Below the pieces are notes generated by a model, which saw only the letters and a list, made by a program, of their open reading frames with translations, searched no databases and was not told the origin of the DNA. Below, in pieces: positions 35,188-47,392 of a DNA stretch of 64,000 bases; positions within the stretch are counted from its first letter, which is position 1, and the number at the start of each line of letters is the position of its first letter. Made by a program: the position numbers and the translations under genes. The stretch lies in assembly GCF_024509525.1 (NCBI RefSeq), contig NZ_JAMWEM010000001.1, positions 124,001 to 188,000 of the forward strand, given 5' to 3'. The DNA comes from Streptococcus suis (GTDB lineage Bacteria > Bacillota > Bacilli > Lactobacillales > Streptococcaceae).

Positions 35188-36061
35188 GATAGCCTTCATC
35201 TCCTGTCAGTTTTCTTTGTAGCACTGTAAACAAAATGATAATCAATCCGAAAATTACCGTAATCGAACTTGCATAGCCAACCATTCGGTCTGTAAAGCCT
35301 GTTCGATAGATATAATAAACAGGTGTCAAAGTTGAATTCAATGGTCCACCTTGTGTCATAACCATTGGCTGAATAACTAATTTGAAGGCATCAATCAGTG
35401 TAGTTGTTAAAATCAAAATGGAAGTAGGTTTCAACATTGGAAGGGTGATATGGAAAAATTGTTTCAATTTACTTGCGCCGTCAATGCTTGCCGCTTCATA
35501 TAGTGAAGACGGAATATTTTGCAAACCTGCTAAGAAAATAAGCATTTGATACCCAGCTCCTTGCCAAGCTGACACAGCAATAATGACATACATTGCTTGG
35601 TCTGGACTGGTTAAAAATGGTTGCGAATCGATGCCTATCCCTTGCAATATTGAGTTGATTAAACCACTTGACGGGTTCAATAATACTAGCCATAACACAG
35701 ACACAACAACTAATGACATCACAACTGGAGCAAAAAAAGCTACCTTAAAAAAGATTGTCGATTTGCGCTTGTTATTTACCAATAAAGCCAAGCCCAAAGC
35801 AAGTCCTAACTGAATTGGAATGATAAAAATAACAAACTGCCCGATATTTTTCAAACTTTGCATAAACAAGGGATCTTGGAACAGTTTTACAAAATTATCC
35901 AGTCCCACAAAACTTGTTGCATCTGGTGTCAACAGATAATAATCTGTAAATGCATAGTAAATAGAAAGTAAGGTCGGCAGGAATAAGAAAAGTCCTAAAA
36001 TCAACATGGCTGGTGATAGAAATAGATACCCTATCGCCGATTCTCTATTTTTTGCTATCAT
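35180..36061 (-). CDS. Sugar ABC transporter permease (MalF-like)
   Basis: The 293-residue CUT1-family permease has six helices, with the first segment AMLILGLFLFLPTLLSIYYAF and the EAA loop SLYEAASIDGASKLKQFFHITLPMLKP. It follows the binding-protein gene after an 87-bp spacer containing a strong hairpin, and precedes the MalG-like permease. By analogy with pneumococcal SusT1/SusT2, sucrose or kestose-type oligosaccharides are likely cargo; this is inferred from the adjacent GH32 gene. Confidence 0.88.
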   Translation of the reverse strand: MIAKNRESAIGYLFLSPAMLILGLFLFLPTLLSIYYAFTDYYLLTPDATSFVGLDNFVKLFQDPLFMQSLKNIGQFVIFIIPIQLGLALGLALLVNNKRKSTIFFKVAFFAPVVMSLVVVSVLWLVLLNPSSGLINSILQGIGIDSQPFLTSPDQAMYVIIAVSAWQGAGYQMLIFLAGLQNIPSSLYEAASIDGASKLKQFFHITLPMLKPTSILILTTTLIDAFKLVIQPMVMTQGGPLNSTLTPVYYIYRTGFTDRMVGYASSITVIFGLIIILFTVLQRKLTGDEGYHE

Positions 36062-36084
36062 CCTCTATTTTCTCCTTCTTTGCA

Positions 36085-36133
36085 AAATTAATGAGGTCGC
36101 CTACTTCAGCAAGCTTACAATAGACGACCTCAT
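36085..36133 (-). terminator. Intercistronic hairpin between binding protein and permease genes
   Basis: ATGAGGTCGTCTA and TAGGCGACCTCAT form a 13-bp stem with one G-U and a 17-nt loop, followed by TAATTTT on the minus strand. It probably acts as a partial terminator or 3' stabiliser that raises binding-protein mRNA over permease mRNA. Confidence 0.65.
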
Positions 36134-36148
36134 CATCAAATATGTGTT

Positions 36149-37450
36149 TTATGGCAACAATTGATCAATTTCTTTTGCTTTCTGTTCTAGCAATGCTTCT
36201 ACATCTGCATTTTGATCAACATAGGTTACTTCTGTCACTGTATCTTGTACAATTCGGCTTACTTGTGGGTAATTTACCAAAACTGGACGTGCATGACCTG
36301 TCTTAGCATTTTGTTCCAATAGAACTTTCATCTGTTCAGATACTTCTGAAGCCAAACGATCAGATGTTGATTTTCTAGATGGCAAGACTGAGTTACCGAC
36401 ACTCATATCATACACTTCCTGCTCTGAACCAAGGAAATCAATCAATGCTCCAGCAGCCTCTTTCTTAGTAGTTGTTGCACTCATTCCGTATGCCCAGCTA
36501 CCAGTTGGAGAAACCAATTTTTTCGTTGTTGGAGACATTGGTAATGGTAGGACACCGTATTCGATATCAGTATATTGTGAATCCATTTCTTGCATTGTCC
36601 AAGAACCTGTCATTTTCAACGGATACACACCTGTTTGGAAGCCATTTTTCTCTGGAGTTATAGTAGAATAGCCATTTTTAATCAGTCCTTGTATAAAGGT
36701 AAATGCTTCAACGGACCCGGCATTATCGAAAGTTCCTGATGCCGTTTTACCATCTTCGCTAACAACATCTCCACCTGATGACCATACAAATGGTGTGAAA
36801 GCATACATTAACCATTCTGAATGGTCATCAAAACCGACATCAATGGCTGGTTTGTTGTATTTTTTCGTTAGTGTTTCAAAAAGTTCATTGTATTGCTCGT
36901 AGGTCCACGGATTATCAACTGTTGGTAAGGTTGTTAAATCAACTCCTGCTTCTTCCAACATTTTTTTATTATAGAAGATACCTACCCCTGATTCTGAATA
37001 TCCAAGTGAATACAATTTACCGTCATATGTCCCCTCTTCAATAATACTTGGTAGAAGATCATCTTTGTTAGTTACGTAATCGTCAATCGGAGCAATAATT
37101 CCTGATTTTGCATATGCAGCTGTGTTTGGTCCGTCCAAAGTCAGTACATCCGGCAGAGTATTGGTTGTTAAGGCTGCATTTACCTTATCCTCATAACCAC
37201 CACCAGAACCGCTACGAGGAATATACTCAACTTTAGCTGTATAGCCTTTACCATTACTTTCATTGAAATCCTTAATGGATTGTGACATCACTTGTCCTTC
37301 TGCAGATTCCTCTGAATATTGCACCCATAGTGTTACGGTCTTCTCATCCCCCGTATCCTTAGCAGTATTCGAACTACTATTCCCACAACCTGTCAGAGCC
37401 AATGCAGACAAAAGAGTGATTGCAACAGTGGTTTTTTTAAAGAAGTTCAT
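36149..37450 (-). CDS. Sugar ABC transporter substrate-binding lipoprotein
   Basis: The 433-residue SBP family 1 protein has a lipoprotein signal peptide (MNFFKKTTVAITLLSALALT with lipobox LTGC, Cys22). Typical sugar-binding segments are YEDKVNAALTTNTLPDVLTLDG, YSESGVGIFYNKKMLEEAG and PLKMTGSWTMQEM. It delivers sugar to the two downstream permeases. The ATG follows AGGAGG. The gene has a promoter with a CRE-like site in its spacer and two LacI-type operators in its leader, so it heads a tightly controlled operon. Confidence 0.9.
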   Translation of the reverse strand: MNFFKKTTVAITLLSALALTGCGNSSSNTAKDTGDEKTVTLWVQYSEESAEGQVMSQSIKDFNESNGKGYTAKVEYIPRSGSGGGYEDKVNAALTTNTLPDVLTLDGPNTAAYAKSGIIAPIDDYVTNKDDLLPSIIEEGTYDGKLYSLGYSESGVGIFYNKKMLEEAGVDLTTLPTVDNPWTYEQYNELFETLTKKYNKPAIDVGFDDHSEWLMYAFTPFVWSSGGDVVSEDGKTASGTFDNAGSVEAFTFIQGLIKNGYSTITPEKNGFQTGVYPLKMTGSWTMQEMDSQYTDIEYGVLPLPMSPTTKKLVSPTGSWAYGMSATTTKKEAAGALIDFLGSEQEVYDMSVGNSVLPSRKSTSDRLASEVSEQMKVLLEQNAKTGHARPVLVNYPQVSRIVQDTVTEVTYVDQNADVEALLEQKAKEIDQLLP

Positions 37451-37469
37451 CTTTAATCCTCCTATTTTT

Positions 37470-37614
37470 GAAACGTTTTAAAAATAGATAATTAATAATA
37501 AGGTGGTGCCACCTCATCATCAACAAACACTTTTTGAAACGTTTCATTTTTGTTTTAAATTTTTAACTAAGTTAATGACAAGTTTATTTTAACATTGGTA
37601 GCGCTTTCTGTCAA
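37470..37614 (-). promoter_or_regulatory. Sugar operon promoter with CRE-like site, two LacI-type operators and central dyad
   Basis: On the minus strand TTGACA (37609-37614) and TAAAAT (37586-37591) are 17 bp apart. A CRE-like AGAAAGCGCTACCA fills the spacer, suited to CcpA repression. Downstream of the start, GAAACGTTTC lies at 37536-37545 and GAAACGTTTT at 37470-37479. Midway between them, AGGTGG-TG-CCACCT (37501-37514) forms a dyad centred at 37507.5, the exact midpoint of the two operator centres (37474.5 and 37540.5). Confidence 0.7.
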
Positions 37615-37634
37615 TAGATTTTTTTAATTTTTTA

Positions 37635-38621
37635 TTATTTTTTTGTTGTTTTTCCTTCAATATAGGAAATGGGCAGAACAATCTGGCTGGCATGAGGCCG
37701 CCCTTCAATAATTGACACTAAGACTTCCACTGACTTTTTTGCCATATCTTCTAAAGGCTGTTTTATGGTCGATAAAGGATACTCTCTTTCCTCACCATAA
37801 CGAATTCCATCGTAGCCTATTATCTGAATATCCTCTGGGACTCCTTTCCCCATTTTTTCCAATATCGCAATCGTATCTAAGGCTTTATAATCATTGACTG
37901 TAAAAATACCATCTATATCCGGGTGACGCAATAAAAACTGCTCAAGTTGTTCTTGAAAATGCTCATAAGGCTCTTCCAAATCAAAAATATGACAGACTTT
38001 CCCGGCTTCTCTCACAGTCTTTTCAAAATACCGTCTACGATTTTTCGTTTCATTTGAAGTTGTATTGTGACTACCAACAAAAGCAAAATTTTGGCAACCC
38101 TTTTCTAATAATTTTTCAGCAGCTAGCTTACCTCCACGCTTATTATCAGAAGAAATCCAAACAATATCCTTTTCTGAATAACTTCTATCAATACTTACAA
38201 AAGGGATACTCGAAGCCAGATAATCCTCAATTGGATTATAGGTAATCGCAATGATACCATCAACTTTATTTTGTTGAAGCATGGTAATGTACTCTAAATC
38301 TTTTTTTGCACCATTTGTATTGCACAGAAGTAATTTATAATTTTTTTCACTCAAAGCTGTCTCAACATAAAATGCAAACTCACTAAAAAATGGATGCCAG
38401 ATTGTTGGGATTATTAGTGCTATCGTATCAGTCTTACTAGTTTTCATTCCTCGAGCATAGATATCTGGTACATAGTTCAATTCTGCAATAGCTGCATTTA
38501 CCTTGGTTAGAGTAACAGGCTTCAATCCACTTTTTCCGTTGATAACCCGCGACACTGTGCCCACACTGACACCAGCAAGTCTTGCTACATCTTTCATGGT
38601 GATTGATTTTTGCTCTTCCAT
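37635..38621 (-). CDS. LacI-family transcriptional regulator of the sugar operon
   Basis: The 328-residue repressor has the N-terminal LacI helix-turn-helix (MKDVARLAGVSVGTVSRVIN with the hinge helix NYVPDIYARGM) and a periplasmic-binding-protein-like effector domain. It is comparable to SusR of the pneumococcal sus locus. Operators of the LacI type (GAAACGTTTC) occur before this gene (38639-38648) and twice before the binding-protein gene, indicating control of both. The effector is probably a sugar of the pathway; that is inferred. Confidence 0.88.
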   Translation of the reverse strand: MEEQKSITMKDVARLAGVSVGTVSRVINGKSGLKPVTLTKVNAAIAELNYVPDIYARGMKTSKTDTIALIIPTIWHPFFSEFAFYVETALSEKNYKLLLCNTNGAKKDLEYITMLQQNKVDGIIAITYNPIEDYLASSIPFVSIDRSYSEKDIVWISSDNKRGGKLAAEKLLEKGCQNFAFVGSHNTTSNETKNRRRYFEKTVREAGKVCHIFDLEEPYEHFQEQLEQFLLRHPDIDGIFTVNDYKALDTIAILEKMGKGVPEDIQIIGYDGIRYGEEREYPLSTIKQPLEDMAKKSVEVLVSIIEGRPHASQIVLPISYIEGKTTKK

Positions 38622-38638
38622 GGTTTACCCCTTCTTTT

Positions 38639-38690
38639 GAAACGTTTCAATAATTTACACTAGAATATCATTGATAGCGTTTTCTGTCAA
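38639..38690 (-). promoter_or_regulatory. Promoter of the LacI regulator gene with CRE-like site and operator
   Basis: On the minus strand TTGACA (38685-38690) and TATTCT (38662-38667) are 17 bp apart, with CRE-like AGAAAACGCTATCA in the spacer. GAAACGTTTC (38639-38648) lies just after the start site. The layout copies the sugar-operon promoter almost exactly. Confidence 0.7.
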
Positions 38691-38713
38691 GAAAAATTGA
38701 CTTGTTAGCAAAT

Positions 38714-38760
38714 AAAAACACCCAAAAAGCTAGAATGATTCCAACTTTTGGGTGCCGTTT
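38714..38760. terminator. Bidirectional-looking terminator
   Basis: CACCCAAAA (38719-38727) and TTTTGGGTG (38746-38754) form a 9-bp stem with A-rich and T-containing flanks. It separates the hypothetical gene ending at 38779 from the promoter of the LacI regulator. Confidence 0.65.
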
Positions 38761-38778
38761 AAAAATCTTTTCTATTTT

Positions 38779-39324
38779 TTATTTGTACATCTTCTTCATT
38801 GGGTGCTTTGCAAGCACTTCTGGGTGATTTTCTAGAGCAGCTCTGCCTTTTTCCGTTAGGGCATAACCTCGGACGGTAAAGTAGGGAGCCAATTTTTCTT
38901 CCGTCAAATTGTCCTTGAGGGCAGTGTCGAGGTCTGCCGCCTTCATCTTGGACAGACCGGTCACGCCTTCTTCCTTGAGGATATTCTTCTTGGCAGTGGA
39001 AGTGATGTGGTCCAGCGAATCAAAGGCTGACTCCACATAGACATAACCGTCTACAATCAACTGCTCCATGTGAGCAGGACCGTTGATGCCATATAGATAC
39101 TCAAAATATTTTGAGTAGGGTGTCGTCGTTTCAAAAGAACCCAGGCTAATCCGCCATAGCAAAATAATATCTCCTGGCAAAATACCTTCTTCCAGACGAA
39201 CCATATTGCGTTTAGGTACAGGCTTGGCCTCCAGCAACCAGCTTGCCAAGTCACGATGAGGTGAAATATAAGGCTTGACCTCGTGGTCCTTGTACATTTC
39301 CTCGATTCGCTGTTCAACTGACAT
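38779..39324 (-). CDS. Hypothetical protein, 181 residues
   Basis: I do not recognise the family. The product begins MSVEQRIEEMYKDHEVKPYI and is predicted to be soluble and helical, with a C-terminal FTVRGYALTEKGRAALENHPEV that resembles a winged-helix-like repeat. No catalytic motif is visible. The ATG at 39324 is preceded by AGAGGAAG; an in-frame ATG at 39381 is not. It is monocistronic, with a terminator at 38714-38760. Confidence 0.65.
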   Translation of the reverse strand: MSVEQRIEEMYKDHEVKPYISPHRDLASWLLEAKPVPKRNMVRLEEGILPGDIILLWRISLGSFETTTPYSKYFEYLYGINGPAHMEQLIVDGYVYVESAFDSLDHITSTAKKNILKEEGVTGLSKMKAADLDTALKDNLTEEKLAPYFTVRGYALTEKGRAALENHPEVLAKHPMKKMYK

Positions 39325-39484
39325 TTTCTTCCTCTTTTCTATACTTCTATTACTATTATACACATTTTCGTATTTTTGCAAATAAAATCGTACCCGTAGA
39401 ACATGCCGAGCAATTTATTTCGAGATACAACAAGCCAAATAACTCTATTCCCTCTATAGCATTCTCAGTTCCATATGTATTTAT

Positions 39485-39513
39485 TTGAAAAAATTGTAAA
39501 TTAATGGTAGAAT
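39485..39513 (+). promoter_or_regulatory. Promoter of the cyclophilin lipoprotein gene
   Basis: TTGAAA (39485-39490) and TAGAAT (39508-39513) are 17 bp apart, with TG before the -10. Confidence 0.65.
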
Positions 39514-39549
39514 GAGCATAATTTTTCAGCAGATATAGAAAGGACTTTC

Positions 39550-40344
39550 ATGAAAAAACTAGTATTTTTGACACTGTTATCAAGCTTGGCCCTAACAGGC
39601 TGTTCTTCTGCTTCTGACAATACAGCAACCACCACTCAAACAAGTTCTTCCAGCACAGCAGATACGACTTCATCTTCTCAATACGCTAAGGATCTGGCTT
39701 ATGCGATTAATAATCCTAGCGCCACTTTCCCTCAATTGTCAACAGATATTGCAGATAACGAAGCTGCTGTCAAGATAAAAACTTCGCAAGGTGATATAAC
39801 TGTCAAACTCTTCCCCGAAGAAGCCCCACTAGCAGTCGAAAACTTCTTAACACATGCTAAAGAAGGCTATTACAACGGTATCATTTTCCACCGTGTTATC
39901 AATGGATTTATGATTCAAGGTGGTGATCCAAACGGAGACGGTACTGGCGGTCAGTCTATCTGGGCCGGTAAAGATGAAAACATCGATTCCGGCAATGGCT
40001 TTAAGAACGAAATCTCTGCCTTCCTCTACAATATCCGAGGTGCTCTTGCCATGGCCAATGCTGGTGCGGATACAAACGGTAGTCAGTTCTTTATCAACCA
40101 AAATACTGCAGATGCTTCTAGTCAGTTGTCAACTGCAAGCCATCCTGGAAAGATTATTGAAGCTTATAAAAACGGAGGAAACCCTAGCCTTGACGGAGGT
40201 TATACTGTATTTGGTCAAGTCATCGAAGGCATGGACATTGTTGACAAGATTGCAGCTGTTGAAACCGATAGTAATGACAAACCAACTAGCGATGTAACCA
40301 TTAACTCTATTGAAATTGTAAAAGATTATAATTTTGAAAAGTAA
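39550..40344 (+). CDS. Cyclophilin-type peptidyl-prolyl isomerase lipoprotein (SlrA-like)
   Basis: The 264-residue protein has a lipoprotein signal peptide ([18 protein letters not shown], Cys18), a Ser/Thr-rich linker and a cyclophilin domain from about residue 75. Catalytic and binding segments are [40 protein letters not shown] and a long loop before [15 protein letters not shown]. It resembles SlrA of pneumococcus, a surface PPIase involved in folding exported proteins and in colonisation. It is monocistronic, with a promoter at 39485-39513 and a terminator at 40349-40390. Confidence 0.9.
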   Translation: MKKLVFLTLLSSLALTGCSSASDNTATTTQTSSSSTADTTSSSQYAKDLAYAINNPSATFPQLSTDIADNEAAVKIKTSQGDITVKLFPEEAPLAVENFLTHAKEGYYNGIIFHRVINGFMIQGGDPNGDGTGGQSIWAGKDENIDSGNGFKNEISAFLYNIRGALAMANAGADTNGSQFFINQNTADASSQLSTASHPGKIIEAYKNGGNPSLDGGYTVFGQVIEGMDIVDKIAAVETDSNDKPTSDVTINSIEIVKDYNFEK

Positions 40345-40348
40345 CCTA

Positions 40349-40390
40349 AAAAAGCTCTCAGAAGACTTAAGACTAGCTGGGAGCTTTTTT
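40349..40390 (+). terminator. Terminator of the cyclophilin gene
   Basis: AAAAGCTCTCAG and CTGGGAGCTTTT form a 12-bp stem (one G-U) followed by a T run. The 190 bp from here to 40583 show no gene; they contain a small CTATC/GATAG hairpin near 40535. Confidence 0.75.
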
Positions 40391-40583
40391 GTATAGACTA
40401 TTTTTCAAATTAAGAACCTATATTCACACGTAAAGTGCTTTCAGATAAGAAATCGTTTTCGCTAATCAAAGCATTTTTTTTGAGGGAATACTGACCGTAT
40501 TTTGAAAAAACGAACAACGAGGTGCTGAAAAACTATCCTTAGATAGAAGGGCTGAACTGTGAATACAGGTGCTAATAAGTGAG

Positions 40584-43031
<2,448 letters not shown>

Positions 43032-43053
43032 AATAAGCTCCTTTATATTTTAT

Positions 43054-43152
43054 GGGGACCTCTAAAAACTAATTTCCTAAAATTTAAAATGTTGATCTAA
43101 CAAGGCTTTCGTAACTCCAAATTCGCACTTTTGGGAGTTTATAGAGGTGCCC
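43054..43152. mobile_element. MITE-like element with terminal inverted repeats
   Basis: The roughly 99-bp non-coding element is bounded by GGGGACCTCTAAAAAC and GTTTATAGAGGTGCCC, inverted repeats matching at 14 of 16 positions. An inner inverted repeat (AACTCCAA/TTGGGAGTT) lies near the right end. No clear target duplication was seen. It sits in the leader of the microsatellite-bearing secreted protein gene, between it and mtnN. Confidence 0.5.
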
Positions 43153-43198
43153 TAATACTTTTATTTTATCACAACAATTAAAAAAAAAGGAAGAACTA

Positions 43199-43888
43199 CT
43201 AGAGTTCTTTCAATAATGCTAATAAAATATGTGCTGAACGTTCACCTGCTTGAATGATAAATTCATCAAAGGTAATGTTCGCATCCCCTTGAGCGGTATC
43301 GCTCATAGCTCGAATGACAAGGACTGGTTTGCCTGCATTAACCGCTGCTTGAGCAATGGCTGCCCCCTCCATTTCCACCGCCAGAACTTCCGGAAAGTGG
43401 TTCTTGATAGCTGCAATCTTATCTTGCCCCGCCACAAAACTATCCCCCGTTGCAATCAAGCCAACATGACTCCTTATTTCCTGTCTTTCTAAGATAGGCA
43501 TTAATTTTTTTAGGAGATTTTGGTCTGTTGGGTAAAACAATTCTTGTCCAGCCATTTGTCCATAAGAATAGCCAAAGGCTGTCACATCCACATCATGATA
43601 GGTCAATTTATCGGCTACAACAACATCACCTATAGCAATACCATCCGCAACCGCTCCAGCAGATCCTGTATTGACAATAACGTCCACCGCAAAGCGTTCT
43701 GAGAGAATTGCAACTGACATGGCTGACATAACCTTGCCAATACCAGATTGAACAAGGACTACCTCATGTTGCCCCAACCGTCCCTGATGATATGTCTTCT
43801 CCAAAACTTTTATTTCTTGAGCATCTTGCAGGTGTTCGACCAAAATCTTCAGTTCCTCTGGCATGGCTGCAATAATTCCAAATTTCAT
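43199..43888 (-). CDS. mtnN: 5'-methylthioadenosine/S-adenosylhomocysteine nucleosidase
   Basis: The 229-residue enzyme (Pfs/MtnN) cleaves MTA and SAH and makes the S-ribosylhomocysteine used by LuxS for AI-2. It starts MKFGIIAAMPEELKILVEHL and has VNTGSAGAVADGIAIGDVVV, AVEMEGAAIAQAA (substrate-binding Met-Glu) and VIRAMSDTAQGDA with the catalytic Asp. The ATG follows AAGGAG. It is the last gene of the conserved glmU-NUDIX-small membrane protein-mtnN cluster. Confidence 0.95.
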   Translation of the reverse strand: MKFGIIAAMPEELKILVEHLQDAQEIKVLEKTYHQGRLGQHEVVLVQSGIGKVMSAMSVAILSERFAVDVIVNTGSAGAVADGIAIGDVVVADKLTYHDVDVTAFGYSYGQMAGQELFYPTDQNLLKKLMPILERQEIRSHVGLIATGDSFVAGQDKIAAIKNHFPEVLAVEMEGAAIAQAAVNAGKPVLVIRAMSDTAQGDANITFDEFIIQAGERSAHILLALLKEL

Positions 43889-43897
43889 GATTTCTCC

Positions 43898-44215
43898 TTA
43901 AATGAACAAGACTGCAAGAATGAATAAAACGACCAATACAAGGACCCAAAAGAGGATTTTGTTTACTTTTCCTCGAAATTCCTCGCGTTTTATGGTTTCA
44001 ATCCGTCGGCTTTTGACAACAGAGGCTTCAACTGGTATCCGTACAGTTTGCCCCTCTTGGTAACCAGAATACTCGTCATCAAAATCCTCCAGCTCCTCCG
44101 TTAAGGTCTTTTTAGGACTGTAGTAACCAAAACCTTGCTGCGTATCTAGGTCTTCCAATCTTTGACCTCGTCTAGCTTTTTCTAAAATTTCGTCTGTCAA
44201 AATGGGCTTGCCCAT
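43898..44215 (-). CDS. Conserved hypothetical membrane-anchored protein
   Basis: The 105-residue protein has a soluble acidic N-terminal region (MGKPILTDEILEKARRGQRL... with a LEDLDTQQGFGYY segment) and a single C-terminal membrane helix, ILFWVLVLVVLFILAVLFI. It is tail-anchored with the N-terminus probably cytoplasmic. It occupies the same place between the NUDIX and mtnN genes in pneumococcus. Function unknown. Confidence 0.8.
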   Translation of the reverse strand: MGKPILTDEILEKARRGQRLEDLDTQQGFGYYSPKKTLTEELEDFDDEYSGYQEGQTVRIPVEASVVKSRRIETIKREEFRGKVNKILFWVLVLVVLFILAVLFI

Positions 44216-44225
44216 TGCTAGTTTC

Positions 44226-44774
44226 CTACTTTCTCATCAATTGTAAATACTGTACTGCCATGATTGTCTTCGCATCGCAAATCTCTCCATTTGCAATTAA
44301 ATCAAGAGCTTCTTCCAAAGTCACATGGTGCAATTCGATCACCTCATCTTCATCCATTGGACGAGGATTTTCAACCTTGACAAGGTTATCTGCTAAATAA
44401 AGGCGAATTCGTTCATTACAGAAACCAATAGCAGAGTAAAAATCAGCCAAGAGGGTTAGCTTGTCACTGGTATAGCCTGTTTCTTCCTCCAACTCCCGAA
44501 GAGCTGCTGCTTCCTGACTTGCTTCTTCCCCAACTTCTAATTTACCAGCTGGGATTTCATAAATAACACGCTCAATAGCCTTGCGGTATTGACGAACCAA
44601 TATTAGCTTGTCTTCTGGTGTAACTGCCAATACACAGACAGCTCCCTTGTGGAAAATTAATTCTCGCTTGCCTGTACCTCCATTTGGCAGAGCAACATCA
44701 TCAACAACCACATCAAAGATATGCCCCTTGAAAATCTCGGTACGGTTTAGGGTTTTTTCTTCAAAATTCATCAT
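44226..44774 (-). CDS. NUDIX hydrolase, ADP-ribose pyrophosphatase-like
   Basis: The 182-residue protein carries a complete Nudix box, GKLEVGEEASQEAAALRELEEETGY (shown across residues of the central region; key residues Gly, Glu, Arg-Glu, Glu-Glu and Gly). The N-terminal beta strands and PAGKLE context are typical of NudF/ADP-ribose pyrophosphatases, which split ADP-ribose to AMP and ribose-5-phosphate. Either ATG, 44774 or 44771, could be used. It lies 5 bp downstream of glmU. Confidence 0.88.
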   Translation of the reverse strand: MMNFEEKTLNRTEIFKGHIFDVVVDDVALPNGGTGKRELIFHKGAVCVLAVTPEDKLILVRQYRKAIERVIYEIPAGKLEVGEEASQEAAALRELEEETGYTSDKLTLLADFYSAIGFCNERIRLYLADNLVKVENPRPMDEDEVIELHHVTLEEALDLIANGEICDAKTIMAVQYLQLMRK

Positions 44775-44779
44775 ATTAC

Positions 44780-46261
<1,482 letters not shown>

Positions 46262-46356
46262 TCAGCATTATTTACAGAACCTGATTGGCCATTACTGTTA
46301 GAGCGTTCAAGGAAAAACGAACTCTTCCCTCCGCCAAAAATAGCAAGCACTTTTTA

Positions 46357-46833
46357 CTAGAATCCGATAGGGTAAACCAGTTCAAATTCTTCACAGACGA
46401 CCAGCATATCTTCTGAGAAAGACAGGCCTGCTTCGGCCAACCAAATCGTGAAGAGTTCTTCATGGACCTGCCGCCAGTGAGCCAAACTTTTCTCTTTTAT
46501 GCCAGACAAGTCACCTTCCTGACGGAACTCGCCCTCCTTATAGGCATGTTCTTCCGTCACTTGAGAAAAGGGCGTCACATAGACCTTGGTGGTCTGGATA
46601 ATGCACACAGCCTGACCTTGTCCGTCCAGAATGATGTCATAGCCACCAGCTTTGGGGATTTCTTCTCCCTCGACTGCGTAGAGGGCATGGGCAGAGCTGG
46701 TTGAGGTTTTGATGCCTCTAGCTACCAAGTCAGCCAGTCGATCAGCTTCCGCCCCAAAGGCCCAAGCCTCTGGCTCAGGACCTGCTTGGGAATTGATGGC
46801 AAGAAATTCTTGCCAGAGTTGTGTTGGTGTCAT
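46357..46833 (-). CDS. ASCH domain-containing protein
   Basis: The 158-residue protein contains an ASCH (PUA-like) domain with the family pattern LVARGIKTSTSSAHALY and a C-terminal EEFELVYPIGF. ASCH proteins bind RNA or act as amidohydrolases on modified nucleosides; the function here is unknown. Its ATG overlaps the stop of the upstream GNAT gene (ATGA). It ends a four-gene run DUF2829-SDR-GNAT-ASCH with very short or overlapping junctions. Confidence 0.8.
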   Translation of the reverse strand: MTPTQLWQEFLAINSQAGPEPEAWAFGAEADRLADLVARGIKTSTSSAHALYAVEGEEIPKAGGYDIILDGQGQAVCIIQTTKVYVTPFSQVTEEHAYKEGEFRQEGDLSGIKEKSLAHWRQVHEELFTIWLAEAGLSFSEDMLVVCEEFELVYPIGF

Positions 46834-47381
46834 GGTTTTTCCTTTCTAGACTGCCATTCCTCTCTCGTCAATAAACTCACTCGTTCGGTACGGACTTCAT
46901 CAATGAGTGGGAAATGCACATCTTCCAAGAGATATTGGTAAACAAAACCCATCTTTTCTTGGACACGAAGAGACTTGGTATTGCCTGCAAAAGAACGACA
47001 CCAGATTTTTTCTAAATCCAACTGGTTAAAGCCGTAGTTCAGTATAGCTTGACAAGCTTCTGGCACCAGACCCTGTCCCCAAAATCCCTGTCCAAGCCAG
47101 TAGCCTAGCTCAGCTTCTGAGTCAGGTAAATCAAGACCACCTTGTTTACCAAGCATGAGCCCGATACTGCCAATCACCTGTCCTGTTTCTTTGAGAACAA
47201 GGGCGTAGGTTTCGGGTTGGCTAAGGACTGTCTTGATAATTTCTCGACTTTCTTCCACGCTCTGATGAACTGGCCAACCTGCTGCAGGACCAACTTCTGG
47301 AAGACTGGCCTGTAAAAATAAGTCAGCTGCGTCTGTTTCACTCCAAGGGCGGAGCAAGAGACGATTGGTTTCAAGAATCAT
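46830..47381 (-). CDS. GNAT-family N-acetyltransferase (RimJ/RimL-like)
   Basis: The 183-residue protein begins with the RimJ-type ILETNRLLLRPWSETDAADLF, has the acetyl-CoA motif WLGQGFWGQGLVPEACQAIL and closes with GNTKSLRVQEKMGF. The acceptor is unknown. The ATG at 47381 follows AAGGAAT. It lies 11 bp after the SDR gene and overlaps the ASCH gene by 4 bp. Confidence 0.82.
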   Translation of the reverse strand: MILETNRLLLRPWSETDAADLFLQASLPEVGPAAGWPVHQSVEESREIIKTVLSQPETYALVLKETGQVIGSIGLMLGKQGGLDLPDSEAELGYWLGQGFWGQGLVPEACQAILNYGFNQLDLEKIWCRSFAGNTKSLRVQEKMGFVYQYLLEDVHFPLIDEVRTERVSLLTREEWQSRKEKP

Positions 47382-47392
47382 AATATTCCTTT

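Noticed and set aside
46272..46463. 63-codon minus-strand ORF at the 3' end of the ASCH gene
   Set aside because: It overlaps the ASCH gene in another frame, with no ribosome-binding site and no recognisable domain.
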